A stretch of 64,000 nt of DNA from Xenoacremonium recifei. Lineage: Eukaryota; Ascomycota; Sordariomycetes; Hypocreales; Nectriaceae. The stretch is taken from assembly GCA_012184525.1 (NCBI GenBank), contig WOFQ01000045.1, positions 124,001-188,000 on the forward strand, written 5' to 3'. A program made the position numbers and the translations under genes. Shown piece by piece: positions 43,710 through 53,778 of this stretch; the stretch's first letter is position 1, and the number at the start of each line of letters is the position of its first letter. The notes beneath the pieces are model-generated. The model saw only the letters and a program-made list of their open reading frames with translations, was not told where the DNA came from and did not search any database.

Positions 43710-45227
43710 ATGGTTCGTCTCAATACTCTTATCCATCTCTTGAGCCTTCATGTTTCTCTCAACCTCCCATCCGTGGCCGCCAGTCTGGCTTCTGAGTTAG
43801 ATGCGGAAGTCGAGCGTGCCCTTGATGAAGGCGTCTCAGCACCTTTTATCCCTAGAGGGGTCGTGACACCCTCTCATCATGAGCATCCCCAGGTTCTCCA
43901 TAACTTGGACTTGGTGCGTCGACTGGTCCGAGAGAAACGAAGCAATATCGAAGTTCCCGAAGGGGACCTGCAGAGCCTCCTGGACCAGATTGAGAAGCTA
44001 GAAGCCGAGGTGAACGACATGCTATCAGGGGAGACTTCATCGTCATCCGGCGATGACTCTGGCAGCACATCAGACGCCTCGGACGACGTATCAATCCACC
44101 GGAAGCTGAAGGCAGCTACAAGCACCACAACCGCCCAGCCATCCAACGAGTCGGCCGAAGGACAGGAAGACAACACCGACCCCACCACGGAGTCTTCTGA
44201 GACTAAGACCACCAAGACTACCAAGACGGCCCAGAAGACGAAGACAGTTACTCACAAATCGCAACAAACGAAGACGTTTGTGAAGTCTAAGCAACCTTCA
44301 GTCGATACTTCGGCGGAAGGCTCTGAGTCAGCCCTTGGAGGCCAGTTCAAGGAGAAGGACGATTCTTCAACTGTCGAATCATCCGAAACCAGCTCCACGG
44401 AATCATCCACAGCGACTACCCAGGAGACGTCTGAGAGTTCGTCCATGACCGTGACGTCTGAGACCTCATCCCTGACCGAGACGACTGGATTCTCATCGAC
44501 AACTGATTTGGTTTGCCCTTTGCCTACCTTGGCCTTCAGGAACGGGACCGTGGCCTTGAACGGAACCACAGCATGGAATGGAACTCGAATCTCTGTGAGT
44601 GGCATCTTCCCCACGACCCTAGGAACTGATTGTGCTGTAGTGACAGGTTTGATCACGTCTGCCTCCGCCGCCAGTGTGGAGGCACTTGACGCCGTGCCAA
44701 CGAGTACCATCTTTTCGACGTCAAGCGGTCTTTCTGGCGGAACATCGGAGTCGACAAGCACAACTACCATCACATCGACAACAATACACAGGTCGACCGT
44801 CACGGTAACCACCATAGAAACGACTGTGATCTATCTAGGTTACGCCAGCGGCACACTGAATGGCACAAGTACTGTGGTTGAGACCAGGACGGTCGATGCT
44901 GTGGAGAGTACGACGACTGCTGATGTGGCAGAGAAGGTGGAAGCAGTTGAAACTGATGAATCGACAACGCTCGCTACTGAAAGCTCATCTAGCACTGGGC
45001 TCATTACCGACACCAGCTCAGCGCTCTTCTCGTCCACAGTCGAGTCCTTTAGCAGCAACAGCACGTCAAGCCAGCAGTCTTCAACTGCTGCCGAGACGTC
45101 TCTGTCGAGCACTTTGTCCAGCACTTTGAAGTTCCTGAAGGCGACGAACTCGACGATCAGCCTCACGCTGAGCAGCTTCAAGACGCTGTCGAAACCAACG
45201 ACCAGCGTGGCTGAGAATGGAAGTTAA
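43710..45227 (+). CDS. Secreted Ser/Thr-rich mucin-like protein
   Basis: The 505-aa product begins MVRLNTLIHLLSLHVSLNLP, a likely signal peptide cut near residues 22-26. Residues about 25-110 form a charged, helical region (NLDLVRRLVREKRSN, LLDQIEKLEAEVNDML). The remainder is dominated by Ser and Thr with Lys/Thr runs (ETKTTKTTKTAQKTKTVTHK), so dense O-glycosylation is expected. N-glycosylation sequons cluster in RNGTVALNGTTAWNGTRIS. The only cysteines visible in the mature part are in DLVCPLPTLAF and TLGTDCAVVTG. There is no hydrophobic C-terminal GPI signal, so it is probably released or cell-wall associated. I chose 43710 over 43653 because only it opens directly with a signal sequence. 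Function is unknown. Confidence 0.75.
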   Translation: MVRLNTLIHLLSLHVSLNLPSVAASLASELDAEVERALDEGVSAPFIPRGVVTPSHHEHPQVLHNLDLVRRLVREKRSNIEVPEGDLQSLLDQIEKLEAEVNDMLSGETSSSSGDDSGSTSDASDDVSIHRKLKAATSTTTAQPSNESAEGQEDNTDPTTESSETKTTKTTKTAQKTKTVTHKSQQTKTFVKSKQPSVDTSAEGSESALGGQFKEKDDSSTVESSETSSTESSTATTQETSESSSMTVTSETSSLTETTGFSSTTDLVCPLPTLAFRNGTVALNGTTAWNGTRISVSGIFPTTLGTDCAVVTGLITSASAASVEALDAVPTSTIFSTSSGLSGGTSESTSTTTITSTTIHRSTVTVTTIETTVIYLGYASGTLNGTSTVVETRTVDAVESTTTADVAEKVEAVETDESTTLATESSSSTGLITDTSSALFSSTVESFSSNSTSSQQSSTAAETSLSSTLSSTLKFLKATNSTISLTLSSFKTLSKPTTSVAENGS

Positions 45228-45542
45228 GGGAGGAATCGAAGGAAAAGAAATGGGATTGGCTTTTTGTTTTGGATACGGCACATACTTCGGATAGAGGAGG
45301 AACGGGTCACATGGGAATTCTGTTACGTACGAACGACATAATGAGGCGGGGTGAAGCAACAGCAATGTTCAAGAATACATCAATCAAATTTGTTCTGAAT
45401 CAGATGACCAACTCAATGTAACTGCATCTCGGCTCGCCGCGGGAGATTGTGACCAGAAATGCGGGGGAGTCCGAGAACCCGCCAGGGCAAAGCATGGTAA
45501 ATACGGTCACGGCGACTCGCCGGGTCCGATCTTATGGCTGGA

Positions 45543-45561
45543 GGCCGGAATCGTTCCGGCC
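45543..45561. promoter_or_regulatory. CCGGAA/TTCCGG inverted repeat, copy 1
   Basis: GGCCGGAATCGTTCCGGCC has 8-bp arms around a 3-base centre. It lies 10 bases upstream of a TATATA sequence. Confidence 0.55.
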
Positions 45562-45809
45562 AAGGCCCCATATATAGGCCGGGCAGACTCGGTACTTGGT
45601 GGGGCGAACTCCTTTAAGTGTCCGGCCCCTCCCACCATCTCGCTCCAACAACACCGCACGACACGGCCGATGAGAGAGACAAGAGTTCAAAACCTGCGAA
45701 GTACTATCCAGTACTACTGGGCTGGCTGGAGAATCATGTTCACAGTACTATTTGCACCGTATCCGCCAACCTGGATAGGCTCAAAGTGTCAGGGGTAGTG
45801 TTTGAGCTG

Positions 45810-45900
45810 AGGTTGGGATTGAGGTGACGGGTTGGGATTGCGATGAGGATTGGCCTTGAGTTGGAGGTTAGGATTGAGATGATAATTGGGATCGAGATAT
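45810..45900 (+). repeat. Degenerate GGGATTGAGATGA-like tandem repeat
   Basis: Variants of GGGATTGAG/GGGATTGCGATGA/GGATTGAGATGA/GGGATCGAGAT follow one another with irregular spacing, forming a purine-rich strand between the two inverted-repeat copies. Confidence 0.5.
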
Positions 45901-45988
45901 GGAGTAGGGCTCAGATCAGTGAACCATCTACTTGATTGCCAGAGTTACTGGTGCTGCTCACCATCCATTATCTCATCCCCGCCTCACT

Positions 45989-46008
45989 GGCCGGAATCGA
46001 TTCCGGCC
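45989..46008. promoter_or_regulatory. CCGGAA/TTCCGG inverted repeat, copy 2 (perfect 20-bp palindrome)
   Basis: GGCCGGAATCGATTCCGGCC is a perfect palindrome, 121 bases before the dioxygenase start codon. Paired CGG triplets suggest a Zn2Cys6 dimer site. Confidence 0.6.
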
Positions 46009-46128
46009 ACGAAGTACTTAGGCGACGCGATCCGGACAAAGGAGGGAAGACCGAGAAGTCAGAGAGTTCTCGCCACCACTGCTTACCGAAGAGATCTCAC
46101 TTCTTTTGCATAACACCTCCACAATATC

Positions 46129-47665
46129 ATGGGTTCTATCGCCGGCACCATGCCCTTCAGGGTCCTCGACGACACTCGACCAGATGACACCTCCCTCCCG
46201 GCCTTTATGGTGTCTACCACGCGCGGCTTCCTGCCTCGTATGGACCCTATCGTCTCGCTGCCGCCCGAGTTTGACGTCTTCGAGAGTATCCTGCAGCGGA
46301 TGCCTGTGAAGATGCTGTCGGGCGAGCCGGGCCTGTTGGCGCAGTATAAGCTGGGCGAGGTTGTTGACAATGAGCTGCCGGACTTGACTGATATGGTCGA
46401 CAAGTACAAGGATAACCTCCCGTTGCAGAATGCGCTGTATCGGGACTATTCGTTTCTGGCGTCGGCGTATTTGCTTGAGCCGTGCCATCATCGGTTTATT
46501 AAGGGGGAGCCGTATGGGTTGGGCAGACAAGTGTTGCCACGGCAGGTCGCCCTCCCTATTGCGAGGTGTGCTGAGATGTAAGTTGGCTTGATATCACCGT
46601 AATTATTTATGTATGAATATCTCACTCACATCTCATAGCTGTGGCTTCAAACCCTTCATGGAGTATGCAGGGTCCTACGCCCTGTTCAACTACTACCTTG
46701 TTGATCCTACAAAGGGCATGGAGTACTCCAACCTGCGCCTCATCCGAGCCTTTGAGAATGGATTAGACCCAAACTCTTCTGAAGCAGGCTTCGTGCTCGT
46801 ACATATCGACATGGTCAAGCATTCCGGCCCCCTCGTCGCCGGCACAATGCAGGCCTTCGACGCGGCAGCCGACGCCTCACTCACCACCACAACTCGCCGC
46901 ACGAAGCTTAACGCCGGCTTGACCTCTATGGTGCAAGCCCTCACGCGCATCAACGGCGTCATGGAAACTATGTGGAACAAGTCCAAGCCCCTCGAATACA
47001 CTAGCTTCCGAACCTTCATCTTTGGCATCACATCGCAAAGTATGTTCCCCAACGGCGTCATCTACGAGGGCCTCAACGATGGCCAACCGCTCTCCTTCCG
47101 CGGCGAGAGCGGCGCCAACGACTCCATGGTTCCCCTGATGGACAACTTCCTTCAGGTGCCTATGCCTGACACACCCCTGACGGCCATTCTGCGTGACTTC
47201 CGCGAGTACCGGCCGAGCAACCACAAGGCCTTCCTGATGTGGGCGCGTGACCGCTCGCTGGAGCTCGATCTGAAGAACTACGCACTTGGGTATGGAAAGT
47301 ATGCGTTGAGGGATGATGCTGATGACGAGCTGAGACGGCTGCTCCGGGAGTCGAGGGGCTTGTGGCTGCAGATCCTCAACCAGGTGCGAGACTTCCGCTG
47401 GCGCCACTGGTGCTTCGCGCGCGAGTATATCCTCAAACGCACATCACATCCCACTGCTACGGGTGGTAGTCCTATCGTCACCTGGCTGCCGAACCAGCTC
47501 GAAGCTGTCCTGGCCGAGATGGCGCAGGTCAACGAGGCGGCGAAGGCAGACGGCGGGCTGGGAGAGCTGTGTGAAGATATCATGGACCTTGCGTTGCGGC
47601 AGCGAGAGACATTGAAGAAGGAGGTTGACAAGTATTGCGCCGAGAGGGGAGTGAGCCGTTCTTGA
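46129..47665 (+). CDS. bna2: Indoleamine 2,3-dioxygenase (Bna2-type)
   Basis: This haem enzyme opens the indole ring of tryptophan to N-formylkynurenine, the first step of the kynurenine route to NAD. Exons 46129-46577 and 46639-47665 give 491 aa; the 61-nt intron restores ARCAEICGFKPFMEYAGSYA. The likely haem-ligand histidine is His406 in RDFRWRHWCFAREYI, which aligns by spacing with the proximal histidine of the animal enzyme. Also present are SFRTFIFGITSQSMFPNGVI, FRGESGANDSMVPLMDNFL and YRPSNHKAFL. Fungi often carry several paralogues with different roles, so this copy could be the NAD-pathway enzyme or a divergent one. Its promoter has a distinctive duplicated palindrome. Confidence 0.93.
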
Positions 47666-47832
47666 GGGGGATATAAGTAATTATTTCGTCTTCGTACTCC
47701 TCAGGTTGGTAATGACAAACGCTGCTTCAATTTCTGGTCTGATATCCTACTCTCTCGCTATCTTCTACGCTGTGTATCCGCAGTTGAGGCAGTCTCTAAT
47801 CCAATCTCTTTGAGATATCGATGTTAACAGTA

Positions 47833-49935
47833 TTACCATTTGGACTTCTTTTTCTTCTTCTGCCTCTGGCGGGGCTTCTGTTTCTGAGTGTTCTGAGATG
47901 GCTGCTTTTCAGTTTCTGGAGGCTCCTCTGCGGATTCTTCTGTCTCTTGACCCTCTGTGACAGTCTCTGACGGCTCGGCGTTGACGTTTGTTTCTTGATC
48001 AGCTCCAGACGACCTTTCATGAGCGCTTTGCTCCCGATCGGCTTTGGACGTCTCCTTCTCCTTTCCCTTTGAAAGCTTCGTCTCTTGAAGGACTTGAGAT
48101 CCCATCACTCGCTTGGTTCCTGCGCGAAAGTTCGGAACGATTGATCTCAGTATCCGTTCTTTCTTTCTCTCGTCAAATATTTGAAATGCAAGTTGGTGTA
48201 TCCTGAGTAAGTCCTGGTCCTCTGGCTGATCAGGAAACTCGAACCCAAATGGTCCGACCATGTAGAAGTGTTTTGACCCTGAACGTTGATAAGATCGAAA
48301 CGCGAGCATCAAAGGATGCATTTCGACCTCTCCCATGTTTGTAGAGGCGAGCGTGCTGCAGCTTTGAGATAAATCTCCAGGACGTTTCAAGCAGGACCGA
48401 CTCTTTAGTCCTTCAATTAAAAAAGGGCTCTAACCTACCTTGGTGCGCACTGGTTCCGGGAGTTGGCTGGAATTTTCGTAATCAGGTGTCTCTGATGACC
48501 CTTTTAATTTAGGGGTTAAAGCTGCCTTGATTCGCAATGGTTCCGAGAGTTGTTCGAAGTTGTCGTAATCAGATATCTTTGATGGCCCATCTAACTCGGG
48601 ATTCTCTTTGAAGAACTCGAATCTCTTTCCACAGTCGGATAACTTTCCCAAATGGAAGAGTGATTGCTTGGCAGTTTCATCGAGGACTGGTGATTTGGGA
48701 AGCTCCTTGTCTGGAAGCTTCCTGTTTGGTATCATAACCTTGCTTCGTCGACGGATTCGTTGTTTATGCATTACCGTCGGTTTAGGCAATAGTGATATTT
48801 CTGGGCTGTTGTTCAACATCTTTCCTCTCGTCTCCATGGTGACGGTCACCCTTTTGGTATCTCCATACTCGTCGCGTAATATCCATGGCTCATCGCTCAA
48901 CTGCTTGAACATTGCTTTGTCCTTGGGCTTTACTAACTTGGACCAGAGGGATCCTTCTTCCATGGGCAGCACATGCCGTCCATGCCAGTAAGCCTGCGCG
49001 GCCAAGGTCATCCACCCCAACAAGCGAACCTGTTTCTTGAGTAGGAAAGACTGGAATTCATATGGATCTTTCCACCCTCTAGCAAGAGTCCTGGCGGTGA
49101 TCCATGCATACTCAAGACTGTTAAGCCGCGTATGGAAGAGTGTCATCGGTACCCTGTTGCTCGTATTGGCTATGGACGCGAGGGCAATGGCTGCATGCCG
49201 GGCAACCGTCTCATTTCCGTACTGGAAGGGTTGGATTCTCTGGACGTCTGCCCAGAATTCTGCTGCTATGGCAAGGTTGCCTAATATGTACCCAGAGTTT
49301 CTATTACGCTTTTCCTCGAGACTGTTGAGCATGGACGCAACCTGTTGGACGAGTTCGGGATCAGGCCGGAAAACGCCAGCATGAGCCTGTCGAATTTTAG
49401 TGGGAATATCCCCAGCAGGTAGGCTGGAAAACAATTCCTTGTGAGCAAGTGTCAATACATTTGCTGTATATGTTCGCTTGGCGAGAAGTAGACGTTGGCA
49501 CAAGAATCTCGAGAGCGTCTGCGCGACCAGATCACCATTGAACGGGGCATGTTTAAACAACCGTTTCGTATCTTTCTCGATGACCTGGATGGCCTCCATG
49601 AAATAAGCCACTGTTTCTCTTTTGTGTTTCACACAATATAATTCATAAGCCTCGCGGCAGAAACGGAGGGTGAGGTGTTCGGGCAGTCCACTTCCGTCGA
49701 AGTTGTGTTCTCCCAGGATAAGCTGGCAAATGGATTCCGCCTGCTACGACCGTTCGAGTTTGCCAATGCACCCTGGACATTTTTGCTTTCCTCGGCTTAA
49801 TCTCGTTATAGCTCGCCAATATACTTCGTGAAGACGGACCAGCTTCTTGACGTCTGGATAGCCAGGAAAGTACTCCCGGAACACGGGACGCGGCCGGGAG
49901 GGTTGCTAATCATCATTCAACGTCTCGTCAGGCAT
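47833..49935 (-). pseudogene. Unrecognised long frame interrupted by three TAG codons
   Basis: One minus-strand frame reads protein-like sequence for about 2.1 kb and ends at a TAA, but contains TAG at 49906-49908, 49744-49746 and 48430-48432. I checked that all three lie in one frame. Text flows across them: VFREYFPGYPDVKKLVRLHE and GKQKCPGCIGKLERS before the second stop, then QAESICQLILGEHNFDGSG. The uninterrupted 49632-48430 stretch (MKHKRETVAYFMEAIQVIEK ...) is clearly coding. The last part ends in a Lys-rich tail (RQRQKKKKKSKW). I recognise no domain. It may be a real gene in which the first two TAGs are intron acceptors, or a decayed gene. The 5' end is not determined; 49935 is an in-frame ATG. 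Confidence 0.55.
48440..48610 (-). repeat. Degenerate ~90-nt tandem duplication inside the broken frame
   Basis: Two diverged copies encode SDYDNFEQLSEPLRIKAALTP and (in the second) TPDYENSSQLPEPVRTKV. A partial third copy appears to begin where the third TAG lies. The matching DNA includes CGTAATCAG..TCTGATG-like blocks. Confidence 0.65.
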
Positions 49936-50984
49936 ACCGGGTAAGGATCGAGGAGGGCGACGTTTCGCTGTACGACAGGTAAGTGGGAAAAGAGAATATG
50001 CCTTGTATTGATGCTGGTTTGTGTGCTTGGAGAGAAGAGGCCCAGGAGGGGAGGTTAGGAATGGAGAGTCGCTGGCGGCATCTCTCAAATGGAAGCATGG
50101 AAAGCGCAGCGGGAAGGCAGTGAGTCTCGACTGCCTCTTGCTCCTGAGGTCTCATGGGATGCAGGTATTTGCCACTCATGGAAGGAACTCACCTTCCCAT
50201 GGCTCTACAAACGTTAGCTCCTTCCCATTCACCAGTCAGATGCCTCCAAATAGCCTGAATCCTCAGGCAATGCGGATATGTCAGAGTTGACTTACAAACG
50301 ACAAAAGCATCCGTACCCTGCCCTGGCTTTAACACGGCTCTACCGGATAGGGACATAACAAAAGATGCGGTCAGATGGGGCTTTTGCGCTTCCAAGAACA
50401 GAAGGTCAGCATATGGACTGAAGTACTGCACCGGCTGCTTACACTGTCCTCTAGCACTGTTGCATCGGGGCGGGGATCTTAGGTTGTGCTGTCGGCTGTC
50501 ATCGCCCAAGACGCTGCGCTGCGCTGCGCCTCCGTCCAACATCGGAACCTCCTCTCCTAACCATCCAATACCCTCGTCTGGCCCCCATCCCGCCATCTTC
50601 CAGGGGTCTGAACTGAAGCGATCCTCCAGAAGGGCCCGAATGGACACAATGGGTTCGTCGGCTGGTGCCACGAGCACGGGACTCAGCGGTGCGGTGCCAC
50701 CCCCAGCCCGGTCCAGCCTTATTATCTGACATGCATGGCTGGACGGATGCTCTTCTTTGTTGCCCATGCGACAATTTCTCTGCTCTTACTTCCTCTTTGC
50801 TTGTAATTATCCCTCAGATGCCTTGAGCCCGCGACTGCTCGAGTTCAACATCGACAGAGCGAGAAGACGGGCGCGACAATGCGCTGAGGACGGCGACGGC
50901 TGACGATACTTACTCTATCGTGCGATACCCGGAGCGCTGGCACAGTGCACCCGATAATCCTAGCGGCTCAGTGATACCCTCACG
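49936..50984. other. Intergenic stretch upstream of the Cys-rich membrane protein
   Basis: This kilobase holds several overlapping ORFs, including a 192-codon minus-strand frame at 50189-50767, without any recognised domain or conserved splice structure. It may contain the 5' exon of the interrupted frame to its left. The last 200 bases should hold the promoter of the gene at 50985. Confidence 0.4.
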
Positions 50985-52359
50985 ATGCGGCTGCTATTTG
51001 CTTCTCTCGTCGGGCTGGCCGCTGCGGAGGCTGGCTATCGCTATGGCTCGTATCCCATGGCACAGAACGGCCTGATCCCGCGCTTCCTCATTGACCGATC
51101 GTTCCCAATTGCGAGACGCGATGCCTCCTGCGATGAAGATCACCACAGCTGCAAGCCAACCCGATTCCTTCCAGCGCCCTCACCGTGACCGCTAACAGAT
51201 CCCAGGCCTCGACGTCGGCTTCGGCGACTCATGCTGCGACAACGAGAGCTACTGCTATGTGAACAAGGAGGGCGACGTCAAGTGCTGCCCCATCGGGTCC
51301 AACTGCGTTTCCGACTCGGACTGCAAGTCAACAGCCTACCAATGCACGCGTGCCGTCACCACCAGCGGCACCGTCGTCTCCGAGGAGGGCTGCTGCGGCC
51401 GCAAGTGTCCAGCCACGAGCCAGTTTCTGTGTCCGGCGTCGCTGGGCGGCAACTGTTGCCCGTTCGGCGCCGAGTGTCGCGCGGGGGGAGACTGCGCCGA
51501 GACGCAGACGGCAACGCAATCGGCGTTGTTGACGCCTGTCGTCCAGGGATGCACGACCTCGCAGTTCAAGTGCTCCGACGGCAAAGGGTGCTGTGACGAC
51601 TGGCAGCACTGCACAGACATCAGCGGCACGGGATACTGCGCCGCGGGCAACCCGTCCGACACGTCCATCTCGGTCGTCGAGCAGCCGTCTTCCGGAGGTG
51701 GCGGAGGGCTCTCGAGCGGCGCCAAAGCCGGCATCGCCATCGGGGCCGTTGTCGGGACGGGCATCATCGTCGGCGCCATCACCTGGCTGTGCATCTCTAA
51801 GCGGCGACAGCGCCGGCGCGAGCGCATGCTCAGTCAACAAAGACCCAGCGGCAACACCGGCGGCGAACCGGTGGCAGTCGGCGACGGCATGACAGACATC
51901 ACGTCGGTATCGCGAAATCGACCCCGGCGCGGCCTAACCCAGGACTATTTCGGCCCCGATGCCGTCCCGGGTCCCTTCACTGAAACGGCCGAGTCCGACG
52001 CCACTTCTCCGGGCCCGCCGGGCCGCGCGGTGCCGAGCCGTCCTCAGGCCCCCGGCGATATTACAGCGCCCGTCGAAATCGATTCTACCGCCGTCAAAGA
52101 GGACCCTACCAGCGCGCTGTCGCCCATGACCAGTCCAAGCTTGGGTCAGACGCCGTCCGAAACCATCGACGGTCGGTTCGAACTCTATGGCTCTGACATG
52201 CCTCTACCCCGACGATCATCCTCTATCATGGCCACGCCGCCGCTTAGCATTAGGGGTCAGGCTCCTACAGATCAAGCCGCTCAAAATGAAACTTCAGGTG
52301 AAAGCAATCTCAAGAACGAGACATCGAGCGATGAGCACAGCCGACAACATCCCGAGTGA
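50985..52359 (+). CDS. Cys-rich type I membrane protein, unknown function
   Basis: Exons 50985-51150 and 51206-52359 give 439 aa. The N-terminus MRLLFASLVGLAAAEA is a signal peptide. The ectodomain (about 55-200) is rich in paired cysteines (CCDNESYCYV, KCCPIGSNC, GCCGRKCP, GNCCPFGAEC, GCCDDWQHC), a granulin-like pattern frequent in uncharacterised ascomycete surface proteins. A Gly-rich spacer precedes a single membrane helix (AGIAIGAVVGTGIIVGAITW) with a KRRQRRRER stop-transfer patch, then a Pro/Ser-rich cytosolic tail of about 160 residues. The topology resembles a surface sensor or adhesin, but no ligand or partner can be inferred. The intron uses a GC donor and restores HHSCLDVGFGDSCC. 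Confidence 0.8.
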
Positions 52360-52620
52360 AGAGGGAACCGATTCCAATTTCTCTACCTATCTACGATGAA
52401 CGCCTAGCCTTGTTCATAAGGGACCAAAGTATCCATCCAAATCCAAACTCAGAATCTCAGAAATATTTGACATAAGAAAAGACGATTACGGGGCCGCTCG
52501 TTTTTAAACTCCGGAGTGAAAGAGACCCCAGATACCCTCCAACGCCATTGGGAATCCAGCAATAGCAACAATAAACAAGGGTAAGAAGTGTGGAAGATGG
52601 GAAACGAAGAAATAAGACAA

Positions 52621-53561
52621 TTAGCACACGACACCTCCAAACGGGGCGCAACTCCGCAGGTCCTTGACGAGGTCCTCGACACTGCTCAGATGCTGGCTGA
52701 GCAGATGCTGTTTCTCCTCGGTCGTCAGCGTGCCCTCACCATCGCTGTTGGCACGAGGCCTTCTCGTATCGGCAGAGAAGGCACCGGCGAGCTTGCTAGG
52801 ACTGCGCTGTAGCATGGCGGGGACGGAGTCGTGCTGGTCGGCGCGCGGAATGGAGGGCGTCTCGGGCATGAGGTAGAAGTAGAGGAACTCGACGAGCTTG
52901 AGCTTGACCTCGCGCGACGTGGAGCGTGACTTGAACAGCGACGTCACCGTCAGCAGACCGTCGAGCTCCTCAAAGGTGCGTGTGTTCTGGGGCGTGTCGA
53001 TCAGGGCGGTGACGAGTGTGAGGAGCGTTGCCGACTGAATGGCAGGGCAGTTGACGGGCTCGAGGAGGTCGAGGAGGAGCTGTTATCGGAGGCGTTAGTA
53101 TTTGCATGGAAACAGCAGCAAGCAATGAGCATATGACGTACATTCATGTTTTGCTCGCGCGCAAACAGTGACTTGCTGGGCGGATGCAACAGCAGGATGC
53201 CTTGGATCAGGTCGAGGGCGCTGAGAATCAGGAGGTCGTTGCCGCCGTCGTTGCCCTTGGCCAGGAGGCGGTCGAGTGTGCCGATGAGGCGCATGGCAAC
53301 GTTCCACTCGAAACCCTCCTGTAGCTTGAAGAACTCGCGGAAGGCCGGGTCATGCGACAGCTGAGCCAGGTCCTTGCGTGGTGGCGATGTTTCGCCGTTG
53401 GCGTTGTCTCGTCCCGGGTCTTTGCCTCGTGGGCGGTCGTTGTTGGGGTTCGACAGGCAGATCTGGGCGAGCAAACCCTCAACCTGGCGCAGGCCCTTGC
53501 GGATCTTGGGGCCATCATAGGACGACAAGTTGTCGAAGGCGAGAGACAGAAGAGATTCCAT
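52621..53561 (-). CDS. cdc14: SIN component Cdc14 (Sid1-binding protein, not the phosphatase)
   Basis: In fission yeast this protein binds the Sid1 kinase in the septation initiation network; it is unrelated to the Cdc14 phosphatase. Exons 53142-53561 and 52621-53079 give 292 aa; the 62-nt intron has a TACTAAC branch. Family blocks are MESLLSLAFDNLSSYDGPKI and RKGLRQVEGLLAQICL at the N-terminus, then FREFFKLQEGFEWNVAMRLI, LILSALDLIQGILLLHPPSK and, after the join, NMNLLLDLLEPVNCPAIQSA. KLVEFLYFYLMPE follows. The C-terminal ~80 residues are less ordered and contain PSKLAGAF and a charged helix. An AGC repeat lies upstream of the start. Confidence 0.88.
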
Positions 53562-53743
53562 GGTGATAGAGGTTGGGTTTGTTTACGCCGCAAAGAGAGT
53601 GACAGAGAGACCGGGAAACGCCGAAGACAACAACACAAAAAGGATGGATGATAGGAAAGCTTGAGCGAGGGGAACCGCCTGGCTGCGATGAGGCAAAGGT
53701 GTTAATACAAGGACATTGAGAAGAAGCGAAATCTGGGGGTATC

Positions 53744-53778
<35 letters not shown>

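Larger units (their letters stand above)
45228..46128. promoter_or_regulatory. Upstream region of the dioxygenase gene
   Basis: This 900-base stretch contains two copies of a CCGGAA/TTCCGG inverted repeat (45543-45561 and 45989-46008) and a TATATA at 45571-45576. It also has a degenerate GGGATTGAGATG-like repeat at about 45810-45900. It should hold the promoter of the gene at 46129. The small ORF at 45618-45827 is not supported. Confidence 0.5.

Noticed and set aside
50189..50767. 192-codon minus-strand ORF with a real ATG
   Set aside because: No recognisable domain, low-information composition and no conserved exon joins. It could be a lineage-specific gene but I cannot support it.
53001..53561. 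Reading the cdc14 gene as a Cdc14 phosphatase
   Set aside because: No HCX5R phosphatase motif; the sequence matches the unrelated SIN protein.
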